Made by a program: the position numbers and the translations under genes. DNA of 64,000 nucleotides, from contig NC_064443.1 of the NCBI RefSeq assembly GCF_023343835.1, positions 7,812,001-7,876,000 on the forward strand, read 5' to 3'. The stretch's first letter is position 1; each line of letters opens with the position of its first letter. The stretch comes from Lagopus muta (Eukaryota; Chordata; Aves; Galliformes; Phasianidae). A model generated the notes under the pieces. The model saw only the letters and a program-made list of their open reading frames with translations, ran no database searches and was not told where the DNA came from. Below are positions 48,401 to 60,000 of this stretch, in pieces.

Positions 48401-51400
48401 TGTGTGTAAAATCAAAACTACCCTCTCTTCAATGCTGGTTTGTTTATAACATGGCTTAAGGAAGCAGCTTTCAAATGCTCTGCGTATGCAAATAGGAAAC
48501 AAAATTGCAAAATACAACCATCTGATTTTATAAAGTTGTCCCATTCCCCTGGTGCTTGACCTTCATGAAAGTACTAGCCTATTACTCACCAGGGCACTAT
48601 TCTTTTCCTGTGAATTACTCAATTCAAACATCTCATTTGCTTTATTTTCAGGCTACAGTTTACTGTCTTTGTCACTTAGTAATCAAAAGGCTTCTCGAAG
48701 TGGCCGTGGTGTCAAGGTCCAACAGATCACCTTCAGAAAATGCCTTTTCTTTCCAATTTTTCCCTCATCACCCAGAGTTTAACAAACATGCAGGGCCAAA
48801 CATCTTGCAATTTTTATGTAGAATTTGAAAGTGAGGGGGAAAAATAATTATTGAGCCAAACTGAATAGGAACGTGAGCTCTTAAGCACTGTCACTTCTAA
48901 AGAATCTATTTTAAAATGCCTGATTTGCACAATTCTCTGGGACACTCATGATGGCAACCTAAAGATGTTTGGAAAATGTCACAAGGTTTTTGTCTTTCAG
49001 CCTCCATTCTCCAAGATGCTGATTATTTTCAAATAATAACACAGCAAGCGTTGGAAGGAGAGCATCATCACACAGTACTGAGCAGCACAGGCCCCATCCC
49101 ATCAGGATAATCCACACCTGGAACATGATTAATTTCAGGCATTCTTACCTGACGTGCTTCCTGCTGTGTTGTGTGAAGTCCTCAGCACACCTCTGGAGAA
49201 GATGGCAAAGCAGCTGAAGAATCACGGATTCCTTCAAAAAAGTTTTCAAAGTGCATATGGCACTTCTGCATGAGGGAATTTAAAGCTCAAAACGTGAAAA
49301 GCACTGCAGAAAAGTAGAAAAATCAGGCCTGCATGCTCCTATGATTCCAGTGGAGAATAACAGACAGAGTAGCAGCAAAATGTTAACAAAATAATTCCCT
49401 GCGAAGATATATGTAAGGAACAGATGTGGACAAGGTCTAGAAGAGGTGTAGTTATGACTGTGAGTGGTCACGTTAACCCAAAAAGGATTTCTAATTGATT
49501 TCAGGACCTATGTCCTGTAGAAATTTTGCTCACAATTTTTCCTCAGTAATTGCATTCTTCTTCTTTAAGTTATGTGGCTGGTTATAGCAAAAAAATACCA
49601 GGCACTGATATCCCTCATTCATACACAAAGGATGATATTTTGTGAGGAATTCCTTCTGACTTCAGCAGCATTGCTTGGAAACAGGTTGCAACTACTCTCT
49701 GCTGTTATATTCCTAAACTGTTTCAAAGATACTGGTCACATCACTAAACATTCTCTGTATTTTAGCAGGGTAACTATATTGATTGCAATATTCTTCACAG
49801 AGGAAGGAAGATTGTGGGGTATTTTGGTTAATTTAGCTGTAAACTGCACTAACTGGTGGCAATCTGAAAGAAAATTTACGAATACCTGCATAATGCGAAG
49901 GTCTGATGAAGAGCCTCCACCAGAATATTCTTGTTTTCATAACCAAGAACAAATTCCTTATCATACGAGCTGGACAGGTCTTTTCCTGTAGTTTTCAGAC
50001 CTTGATGTTTTATTGACCCAACTCCTTGCTTCAGACTTGAGCTCATGTTCGCCGAGGAAGTACAAGTGGTAATTATGCAGGTCTTTCCTTCCCTGTCATA
50101 GGCAACATTCACAAGGGAGATTTACAACCTTCAGCTTTCAGATATGGAGACTGGTTCTTTAATTCCAGTGAGAATAATGCTGACATGGTGAGTGGAATCA
50201 GAATTGGAACAAATCCTCTAGAAACTAGCTACCTGGACAGCTGCTCTGGGAGTCTGTCAATATGTTTTCCCTCTTCTTTTTCCTTTAATAACCCCAACTG
50301 AAAGGTAGGTCAAAAGTTGCTTTGTTTTAGAAAACAGACTCAGATATAATTCATTTTACTCCCTGAGGCAATAGCAAATTTATCTATAGCAATAGCAAAC
50401 TAGCCTGCAGACTGAAAGATACTTATTCAATTGTAACAAATACCATGAGATAAGTGAACATAAAGTAGAGACACTATAATGAGAGTCTGTGTTAAGAGTA
50501 GGTAGAGTGCTGACCTAGAAACACAGTCAGGACAACTATAAACAAAATAGATTGTAAATGAACTTCTGCAATGAAACCTAAGATCTATTTTCTTATCACA
50601 AAGCATTCAAAAAGTCAGGCAGTTGGTTCATCTGAATTACATTTAGCTCAAATTTTGATAGATAGAGGAAATGGTTTGGCCCCATGCTCCTATAAACATA
50701 CGCATATGCTCCAGAGAGAAGGAAATGGGGTACAATCAGAAACCCACTGTAAGTCAATAGTCTTTCAGTCCACTTCAGTAAACTTTGGGCTAGTTCCTTA
50801 ATGCACACCCTTATCATGGCTGACAACAATCCTGCCTTCACACTTTTGATTGGTCTCAGAGTAGAGAAGGTTCAGAGGGCAGGAGAGCTATGCATGAGGA
50901 ATATGGCTGGTCCGTAATGACTGCACTTCTGTGACCTTTAGTGGATTGCAGTAGGGATTTTTTTATTTAAACAAAACATAACAACTGTAAGAGCTCCAGG
51001 GCAGATCTGTGTTCTCTTTTGGCCTGCGTTAACCTTTAACCAAAATCTGGCCATTTAAAAGAATATTCTTCAGCTGTTTTTCTTTATTTTTAGAAATTTA
51101 AAATGAAGTATAAAGCTCATAATAAAATGCATATGAGGACACAAATCAACAGGCTTGAGAACTATGTTAGGAATTACCAGACATATAGGTCTTCATTAAC
51201 TAGGGTGTTGTTCTTGTGAAATTTTCTTGTATGCATGTTATTGTTCACAATGTTATTTATTTCTGTGGTAACCAAAGCAGCAAATACAACAATATTAGAC
51301 AATAATATTAACATTAATAATAATAAAGCCTGATTGCAAAACAAGTCCACTAAGACCCAAAACAGAGGTGTTTAGATGATGGCGTAATTTGCCATAATAA

Positions 51401-51606
51401 CTGTTCCGCTGCATATTTGGCAAGGCCTGGATAACTCATTTACAAGGAATGCATTTGCTCAAAATACATTCAAATAAAAAATAGTTATCATGCTGCATTA
51501 TCATGCATTCTCAAAGATATTTCCTTCCTATAGATTTTCCCACGACAAGAAGACTTTTCCCTGAACTCAGGTTAACTGCAGACTGGTGGTTATTTCTCTT
51601 GTGCAG
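42431..51606. other. Intergenic between the WNT5A promoter island and the plus-strand transcript candidate
   Basis: One small CR1 fragment; otherwise unique-looking sequence. The segment at about 46850-47180 (GAACAGCTGTAGCAATTGCC, CTAATTGTTTTTATTACGGG) looks like a conserved regulatory element. If the plus-strand transcript starts in the CpG island, this would be its first intron. Confidence 0.5.
44884..44937 (-). mobile_element. Short CR1 3'-end fragment
   Basis: GGTCACAGAATCATAGAATCAT followed by TTGAGTTGGAAAG is the reverse complement of the CR1 3' terminus. Similarity fades after about 50 bp. Confidence 0.8.
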
Positions 51607-51813
51607 CCTTTCGAAAGTCGGTTAGGTGATGTGGAGCCACACATCATCAGTCCTTCACTATCTGGAGCTATCTAACTTCCTCACAGCCTCCCACTCGCCT
51701 CTCTGCTGTCTGCTCCATCTGGAAGGAGCTGGCTGCTCTCCTCCAGCCCGACTCCCTGAGCGCAAGGCAGCCAGCAGTTGCCAGAACATCTGCTGTCTCC
51801 TGACTTCTCTTGG
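51607..51813 (+). ncRNA. Candidate exon A of an unannotated plus-strand spliced transcript
   Basis: This 207-nt GC-richer block is bounded by a strong acceptor (GGTTATTTCTCTTGTGCAG) and a consensus donor (TGG|GTGAGT). From ATG at 51629, after an in-frame stop, a frame of about 61 codons runs to the donor in phase 2 and stays open into exon B. The encoded sequence resembles no family I know, so it may be a long noncoding RNA. It lies between ERC2 and WNT5A, opposite in strand to both. Confidence 0.4.
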
Positions 51814-52028
51814 GTGAGTACCCAGAGCACGGCCTTTCTAAAGTTGGACAGTCGCCTCCACTTGAAACTGGTCGAGTTCAAAGTTCTTAGATTTGTCCTG
51901 AGATTTGCAGCTACATGGGAATATATGGTTTAGCTATCTGTGATGTGCAATCAAGTGTACATTTCAAAGGGATACATGTGTTGTCATGAGGATGCACTGA
52001 TGTTTTGCCTCCTCTTCCCCTACACCAG

Positions 52029-52114
52029 TAGGAATCTGGTTGTAGAACATTGTTATTCTGAAGGCAGAGTCATTTCAAAGATTAAGAAGTGGAAGGAATG
52101 CAAAACCAAACAAA
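52029..52114 (+). ncRNA. Candidate exon B of the plus-strand spliced transcript
   Basis: This 86-nt segment has an excellent acceptor (TTTTGCCTCCTCTTCCCCTACACCAG) and a consensus donor (AAA|GTAAGT). Joined to exon A across a 215-bp intron, the reading frame continues without a stop (basic residues K-I-K-K-W-K near the end) and leaves in phase 1. Confidence 0.42.
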
Positions 52115-52798
52115 GTAAGTCCTTAATTTTGTAATTGTGCTCATCAAAGGTGCGCTTCTCAGCAGATCTGTTCCTCACCAGTGCCTCTGGGCTGCATGAA
52201 ACCTGAAGTGTGCAGTGAAGGCTGTTCCTTGTGAAGGCAGAGGTTGCCTCATGTTTGAAAACATGCTTTGGAAGAAGAGACATCTTGTCTGAAAAGTTAG
52301 GAGCACAAAATAACATCATTGTAATCTTACAGAAGGAAAGTGTACACAGCAGCCCCCACGTCAACTGTCTTTTTCATATATGAGGAAAATTCTGCCCTGG
52401 CAATGTGCAGGGCTCCCACTGACTTCGTAATGGGAAATCTATTGCTTATTTAGAGCTGACTTGGCTTCATTTAGAATGTTTTAATACACCAGTTATTAAA
52501 AGTTTCATGTTTTAGAGAAGCGGTGTCAACAGGTGAAATACAGTGACATTGCTCTCTGACCCTGTTTGCTCTTTCTGATGAGTTTCTGCTCAGTTAGTTG
52601 TTTCAGGATCCACTGCTGGGCCTGGAGGACAGTGGGAATACCTGGGAGATGCAAGAGGTGTTGAGCTGCCTTTATCTGGTTGATGCTGGCACAGAGCTGT
52701 TTGGCACTGTCAGAGTGTGTCTGAACAGCCATCTTGGCTTGAAGTACAAACCGACACTCAGCTTCATCCCCTGAATGCTTGTATGTTTGCTCACTCAG

Positions 52799-53290
52799 AC
52801 CTCAAGCTACTTTGGTCGAAGTCTGGACTGAACAAACAGGCTCTCTTATGAGGAAACCTCAAGCTCAGAAGAGGCTGACTCTTACTCAGGCTCGCTCCAG
52901 GAGGGCTGGAGGAGCCCTTGACTGTATGAACTCAAACTTCAGACTGAGGTGTGCAACCAAAGGCCAGAGTTGTGATCCCAAGAGCTGCCTCACCCCAGGG
53001 TCCTGCCTCCTCCAGCAGCCCTCAGAGCTCTTCTGGAGAGGAAGGACACTCCTTGCTGACAACAGCTTTTCAGAAAGCAGGCACCGAGAGCTCTCTCTGT
53101 CTTCCTCCTGTACGGCCTCATATGACGCATGGACACTTAATTTGTCCTTTGGGCACAAGGAGGAGCTGCCCTCAGTGCAGGAAGGATCTCTTGCACTGGT
53201 GCGCTTCCAGCAGAGCGGGACGAGAGCCCTGGTACCAGCACTATCTGAGCACAGAACAAGACAGTCCTGAAAAACTGCAGCAGGTCTAGA
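52799..53290 (+). ncRNA. Candidate exon C of the plus-strand transcript (3' end uncertain)
   Basis: Acceptor TGCTTGTATGTTTGCTCACTCAG begins a GC-richer island. Joined to exon B in phase 1, the frame stops at TGA 52849-52851, giving an ORF of roughly 105-110 codons across three exons. A 163-codon frame also runs through the island (52779-53270) in another phase. I see no known domain in either. The island drops back to AT-rich sequence near 53.3 kb. Confidence 0.3.
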
Positions 53291-54061
53291 AAGGAGATAG
53301 AAGCGATTGCTACTCAATTTACAGCATTATATCTCAAAATTAAGCAGGCATATGAAAAATGCATGGAAAATATATATTTAGCTGTATTTTAAAGTGAAAC
53401 TTAATACCCTATGTTAGTGTATAGCACTCTCTTACCAAGAAAACTAATTTACAGGCAAAGAAAGAGAGCTTAAAACTAAGAGACTGTGTTTTTAAATAAC
53501 CTAAGAAAAATGCATACTTAGTTACCTTTTATTCTCCTGCTGTGTGTGCCCTGAGCTGGCCCGGGGAGTTCTATGAGGTAAGAAATTCCTGCTCAACAAA
53601 AGTTCCTTTTCTAAAAAAAGTGAACATAATGGAAACGGGGAACCACTTACCAGGCAGCTGAAAAAGGAGCTGACTGTGCAGAGAATTTCACACCTTACGG
53701 CTTTTGGTCAGTAAAGTACATAAACAAAATGTAATTTTCTATGCAATTACAGAGGGTCACACAAGAATATTATGTTTTAGAAACCCACTCAAAAGCATAT
53801 TGCTCACTAAGAGCCCAGTCCGGAAAATGGTTACTCACTTTAGTAAAGTTGCTGGTAAGCATTTCTGGGAGCAGGGCCTAGGAGACATTTTCCTTGTTAT
53901 GCTTTCTTAAACAGTTTATGTGATAGTAACAACAGGAAGATAAATTACTTTGAATGGTAGCAATTAGAGAAATAAGGACTGTGATAGATTTACCATGTGG
54001 AAAACATCTCTCACACATTTTCATACAGCCATTAAATGTAGTTTTAATGACACAACACTGA
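53291..54061. other. Intergenic, AT-rich
   Basis: Between the GC-richer island of candidate exon C and the ERC2 poly(A) site. No feature seen apart from short frames. Confidence 0.5.
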
Positions 54062-54079
54062 TTTCAGAAAGAAACAAAG

Positions 54080-54085
54080 TTTATT
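54080..54085 (-). terminator. Polyadenylation signal closing the ERC2 terminal exon
   Basis: AATAAA on the minus strand is followed about 20-35 nt later by CAGTGTTGTGTC, a classic GT-rich downstream element. The predicted cleavage site is near 54060-54065. Confidence 0.6.
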
Positions 54086-56104
54086 TGATGAATATAAACA
54101 AGATGATCAACACTAAATACTTCCCATACACATGATAACAATGTTATGAACTCTAAATACCTTGGTACTTTACACTTCTACTAGACATTAAATTACAATG
54201 ACTGTCTAATACATGCCCACTGTTAATTTCTAGGAATTCCTTAGTTTCATATCGATATCCTTAACCACATATCAATATCACAATCCAGAACATGCCACTC
54301 ACTTGAAAAAAGTATTACAAGAAGCACTATCAAATGAGGATCTAAGGTTATTAGGGAATACTGACCCATTGCTGCAGAACATCACATTCAAACGTCACCC
54401 TACACACAGAAAAAAAAAACAACATTGCAGGTATAGTTTGTGTCAACACATCTGAGGTCTTTTCATAAACACTGTTTAAAAAGTAAATTGAAACTCACTT
54501 TCAAATGAAAGTCAATGTGCAGGTACGTGCATACTGGATACACAAAATTCATTAAATACAAAATTCATACTGTACATTTAAATGAAAGAAAGAATGCGCA
54601 GTACAAGACTGATCTCACATTAAAATAATAATCATTATCTTAAGTGTTAACCAAAAGTTGGTTTGCTTCTTTACACTTCAAGGGGGAAAAGAACTACCAA
54701 ACATTGCTCAAATAAAATATTTTCCCAACATCACAGTGTTTATTGTAAACCCCGAGATTCTATTTTAGTATATGAAAAGATTTTCTGCAAACATCATAGA
54801 GTATCACATGAAATGAAAAACAAAAAGAAAAGGAAAAAGAACGATAAAGAAAGCAATGTTAGACAGAGTTTTCCTCCTTAGGGCTAAACTGTAGGCCCTG
54901 ATAAAAGTTTAGATCAATACTCTTACCAACATGAATGGAGCAAAAATGCCCCGAAAGTAATACCTGTGACAAAATTGGCACATACATATAAATATCTAAC
55001 TATACAGCTTTGCGCCTGACCCTATTTCCCCCTAGTTTATTTCCTACTTCAAGTATTCAGTTGCAGAGTTAAGGTTAAGACCTGATTGTAAGAGACACAG
55101 ACGATTGTCCCCTACTGTGACAACAAATTTGTCACAAGAAACTAAGCTTTGTTGTCTGAGTTTCCAAGTGCAACATTTGTCATATGTGCTAAATATACTC
55201 CCAAAAGCTTTGCTGTTTCAAAACAAAGATCTAAAATGCCATTGATAGTTAAAGGACAAACTTTTTAAACATGAATGAAATTTGGATTATCTATGCTATA
55301 CTAATTCTATACATTTTCTATCTATGGAAAACAGTAGCATCCAGCAGGACTCCTGCTCAAATAAATTGCTCTTTGACTGCACCATGAATTATGGTACAAA
55401 TAAATAAAATATCATCTCTAGACAATCACTTTAGAGGGGTATATGTATGGCTCATGTAGGATGTTTAGGGTTAATTGCACCACAGGTTCAAAAAATATTT
55501 TTTCTAAATTCAGTGCAAGACTTTAGGAGTATCCACTTAGATTTTTCTTTTTTACAGCAGCAAAGAAAAACTACTAAGGATTAAGGCCACCCATGCTTAA
55601 ATTTATTGTTTGTCCTTTAAAAATGTAGATATTCTATTCCCACTCCCATCACCGTGGAAGCATTTCTCCCACGGACGAAAAGATGCCCCGATAAAACAGC
55701 CAAACATTTGTAGGTTTGCCAGACTGACCAAAAATGTTCATGGAGTCACAAGGATCCTCTCCTCAAGAAGTAGCAGACATTTATCTATCAGTTAATATTC
55801 TCTCACTGAATGTAATGACTTCACATTTCTGTTTTTCCTTGCATGTGCTTTAAATTTATTTCACTATACATATTTTGGTGATTCAGACAGCCTCTATGGG
55901 CTGTTTGTTCATTGTTATTTTCTTCTTTAACATCTAAAAGTCATTGGGATCCATGTTAGAGACTGTTTTTCAACACAGAAAATGATAACAAACAGTTCCT
56001 CATTTACAGGAGACCTAGTGCATATACTGTATTCACAGCAATCTTACTTTATTTTTATTTTTTTAAAGAGTCCCAGCTTTCATTGTTGAAGATCTGTATG
56101 CATT

Positions 56105-56203
56105 TGGATGGTAAAAGGTTGATACATCCTTGTGTATATGTCCATATAGTCCATATATATACAAACATATGTATTTATATACGCCTCAAGCTTTTACCAT
56201 CCA
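56105..56203 (-). repeat. 13-bp perfect inverted repeat in the ERC2 3'UTR
   Basis: TGGATGGTAAAAG at 56105-56117 and its exact reverse complement CTTTTACCATCCA at 56191-56203 bracket a 73-nt AT-rich loop that has its own TATATAC/GTATATA-like complementarity. Each arm is followed by a related GATACATC(C)TTG sequence. Confidence 0.85.
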
Positions 56204-56945
56204 GGAATAGATACATCTTGTTTATAATTGTATATTTATGATCAAATTAGATGTCCTATGCATTGTCAGAGACACACACCATATTTTCATAGAGTTAATC
56301 TTTGCCATCAGTTGTAAGTACCAAAAATTGATTTCATTTCCAACCTGGCCCAGAGCTTAATACCGGTTATACTATCTATGTGATTTTTTCCATTCTTTTT
56401 TTGTTGCTATTTTTTTTTTCTTGTTTGTTTGTTTGTTTTCATTTTGGTTTGTTGTTTTTTTTTAATTATAATTATCAGTAGATATAAGAAAACAGAGGAG
56501 GGTAAAGGCTTGATTTTAATTTTTTTAAAAAGCCCACATCTAATTGGGGTTAAGATTAATGCCAACACCCTTTATATAACATTATACAAATACCTCTTTG
56601 ATAATCTAGTGCAATAGAAGTTTTAGAATAGTCTAGGTAAAATCAGCAAATGCAGATGCCATACCTAAATTACCTACATCTGAATTACTTATTAAAATCA
56701 ATATCAATTTACCAAAAAAGATTTACATAACCTGATTAAATGAACTTCATTAAACAATAATATTTGAACACTTGGTTTGTTTGTGAAAACAATGACTTGC
56801 AAGACCCGTTAAAGATAGAAATAAAGCTCTTGTAATTTCTGCTTGAGTCTCCTTCATTGTTTTACGAAGTATCTAATTTCACAGCAGACTACAAGAAATA
56901 ATGGAGAAGATGCCAATTAATGCAGCATTTCATTAGATATCAACC

Positions 56946-57079
56946 TTAGCATTCATTTTCTGCATCTGTGATCTTCTCCAGGATATCATGGTCATGTTTG
57001 GAGATCCAATGCAATAGATTATCATCATAACTTTCCAGTGATACATTTTTTCTTCCTCTTTCACTAGTTCCTCTGACAA
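56946..57079 (-). CDS. ERC2: Terminal coding exon of ERC2 (alternative FIP-RBD-like C-terminus)
   Basis: ERC2/CAST is a coiled-coil scaffold of the presynaptic active zone. A strong minus-strand acceptor (TTTGTTTCCTTGTTACAG) opens a frame of 43 codons to TAA. The exon begins with two bases completing a codon (phase 1), then VRGTSERG. From about residue 10 it reads KNVSLESYDDNLLHWI and then SKHDHDILEKITDAEN. This aligns without gaps over about 33 residues to the FIP-RBD-like C-terminus of ERC1 as I remember it (identities include N, L, L, I, H and the DILE block). WNT5A-ERC2 adjacency on the same strand in mammals supports the gene assignment. The best-known ERC2 isoform instead ends in a PDZ-binding GIWA motif, which I do not find here, so this would be an alternative last exon. 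Upstream ERC2 exons lie outside the window. Confidence 0.68.
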
Positions 57080-60000
57080 CTGTAACAAGGAAACAAAATA
57101 CTCCAATTAATAACACATTTCAAGCGACAACATTCTAGTTCTCATCTAAACAAGCTTTTCATCAACATCAGTAGGTATATTGCTTTTCTAGGCACTGAGT
57201 ATTAAGTGAGGATTAATTTGATTTGAACCCACTTGATACACTTAAAGGGTGGCAATCTTTTCCATAGAAGATTTGCATGACAAGATTTCCCCTAAATGGG
57301 AAAGATTTTAAATTCCAAATATATGCAATTCTGTGTGTGTGATTCTGCAAATGAGGAATTTTCTGGTCTTCTGTACAGGCACAGTAGCTTTGAAGTGGAA
57401 CTGTTATTAGTAAACCTAAATGTTTCATTTGGAAACCAAAGGAATTGTCCATTTATTTCTGTCATACAGTCAATGTCGGTTGTTCTCCATGGCTGGCACT
57501 GCTGAAATAAAGGGAATGGTGCAAGCCTGAGTCAGTCAGTGGAAAGTGTCTTCTGTCACTCATGGGTTTGGAAGAGGCTCTGTCTGATCGCAAGTGACTG
57601 TGGCATGAGGCCTGAATGATTTGTATTGTTACACCAGCTTGGCTGCAAGCAGACGGCACAGTATTCCTCAACAAGGGCAGTGAATTAGTCTTATTCACAG
57701 TATCTGTGTCTCAGATGAGTGGGAGGAATTAAATGATTCCACTACAGGGCAGTTGTTCTTTTATCCACTGACTTTGTTCCTAGAGAAGTGGAAATGCATT
57801 ATGTATGGGACTCTCTGCTGCTAAGCTTGCATTTATGTAAGCAAAGAGTTTCCAAAACATCCGTTTTTATAAAAAAGAAACAGCTGCTGAATTTTTACAC
57901 TTCTGCATGCAGCAGAAAAAGTGTTGTGTTTTCTAGTAGAACTTTTTTACTAAAATGCCTCTTTAAATTCCAGAAGCTAATATTTAGCACAGTAATTACG
58001 CTATGAGTAAAGTGCAACACTTTGTATAGAATGCAAACAAATAAACTCGCAAATCACTTTCAGTCTCTGTTTTTAAGTTCTTCCCTCTACGGCAACCCCA
58101 TATAATGGTTTATCTAACACAAACTTAGATGAATAGTTTTACTTCTCCATTGGGAAGTTGGTACAATTCTTCTGGTTAAAACACTTCAGGACTAATCCAA
58201 AGCCCACTGAAATGTGGAAAGATTCCCATTGATTTTAACAGACTTTGGGTCTGGCCTGTGAATGAAGAAAAAATGACTTCTGCAGAGCTGGAAAGCCAGG
58301 GAGTTCCTAAAGTAGATCATGTTACTAGTTCTGGCACATAAAATCTTTGTGAACTTTTTATGAAAACTGTAAGTCAGAGCATGCGTGACGTTTCGTGAAC
58401 TGTGCATAGCTCCCATTCTTTTGTGTGCTGAGTGTATCTTAATCATCATTCAAAGAGATATATAGGCATAGGAAGCACCCATATAAATTAACAAAGAGAG
58501 TACATTCCAGAAACCTTAGCACAAAAATGTCCATTTTTTAACAGGTTCTCTACAATATAATCACAGCAAATTTTCAATATACTTGATATTTTACAAGCTG
58601 AAGTTCCTTTGCAATTAACACTCATTCACACGCTCAAAAAGAAGCCAGAATAGAGAGTCCAATCTGAGGAGCAGCAGCCAATCACAAAACGCAATCTCTC
58701 TTCAGCTTGCTCCCCAAATTTTCATAGTGCTTTTAGTACAGAATGAAACTCCCACATAAACCCCACCCACTTAATCAACCCACCCCATTCATCAGGAAAC
58801 CATACACGTACTGGGAGTGTAACAAAAACTGGCTCACCACAGGTAGGAAATGCAAAGTATTTCTCAAGTAAGTCAAATAAATATATAAAAGGATATTGCT
58901 GTCAAATACCAGCTGAGGTTGAGTAAATTAAATTTATATTTGTTTCCTCAATACCGTACTTGGGATAGGTCAGTGAACCTCTAAAATGGAAATAAAATTT
59001 GGTAATGTGTATTAGGCCTGAGATTCAGGAGTGCTGCAGCTGAAATCAATGTCTTATGAGTTTGGCACCTCTTATGGTCCATTAGATACCAATCAATGAA
59101 AACAGCAGAAGGATGTGAAGATATAAAAGTGTAGTAGCCCACAAATATTTGTTCAGATTGTTTTTCCTTTGGATAAAGACACCTGCCTGATTACTACTTT
59201 TTACCTCCAATCCTTTCCTCTCAGCAGTGATTTGCAGAAACAAGCTGGGAAAGGGTGGGTAAACACAAAGGGGTTAAAGGGGAAACTGTTTAATAACAGT
59301 AGTAAAATGCAGGCTATTTTTGACATCTGGGTTAATGTCCATTATGCTCCATATGCTTTCCAAATGTTTGCAACAAGCACCCAGATACAAAAACAGATAC
59401 CCATTCACATAGGCTTAAATTGCCCTCTCCTAACCTGTTACACATGGTACCTACATAAAAGGCCAACAACTGATATGGTAATTAGTGAGTCAGAAAGAGA
59501 GGGAATAGCCAGTTTATTGTAGGGAATTGGTATCTGACCAAATGTTAGCAGAAAAGGATATCATTAATGAAAACCTGTTAGGGCTATTTCTGCTCCCTAA
59601 GTTACAACAAGACATCTGCATTATAATGTGACATCTTTTAAAAAGCTGTCAGGATGAATTCCTCTGTTTCCGTCTCTGAGTGATTTATCATTACTACAGA
59701 GTACTAGCAAATGATGTGAAATTATTTCATTTTCTGGAAACAAGTAACTAGACTAAAAAGTAGTAATGCACAAACAAGGCTATAACTCATGAAGTCCTTT
59801 TCAAGTAACCCCTGGAACTCGGCTGTGCCTCTTGCAACAACAAAATCGAAATGACATTAATTAAAAAAAAAAATGCATTCTCAATTTTTATTTTTGCTTG
59901 CCCAGACTCATGAAAAGAATGACACGATTAACTAAGACAAAGCCCTGGCAGGGCACTAAGCTGAATTCTGTCCCATGCCATTAGCTTATTGTGTGACTAA

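Larger units (their letters stand above)
54062..56945 (-). other. ERC2: ERC2 3'UTR (candidate)
   Basis: About 2.9 kb of AT-rich sequence runs between the stop codon and a well-formed distal poly(A) site. It has many proximal AATAAA copies on the minus strand (for example near 55036, 55854 and 56049), a GTTT microsatellite (about 56420-56458) and a 13-bp perfect inverted repeat (56105-56117 with 56191-56203). No other gene is seen in it. Confidence 0.55.

Noticed and set aside
49876-50112. 78-codon minus-strand frame with coding-like composition
   Set aside because: The only start is GTG, the donor after it (GTATTC) is weak, and an overlapping 139-codon frame exists on the other strand. No family recognised.
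52179-52288. Minus-strand pseudo-exon with CTAACTTTTCAG acceptor and GTGAGG donor
   Set aside because: Isolated, with two possible frames and no partner exon in a compatible phase. Chance splice-like signals are common at this scale.
52779-53270. 163-codon plus-strand ORF as a stand-alone protein
   Set aside because: No ATG context or domain, and its 5' part crosses a strong splice acceptor. Better explained as part of a transcript exon read in another phase.
52526-53317. Long minus-strand frames that together look like a multi-exon or frameshifted gene
   Set aside because: The frames are broken by stops at each transition, no homology is recognised, and the same island has better splice signals on the plus strand. 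I treat them as shadows of a GC-richer block.
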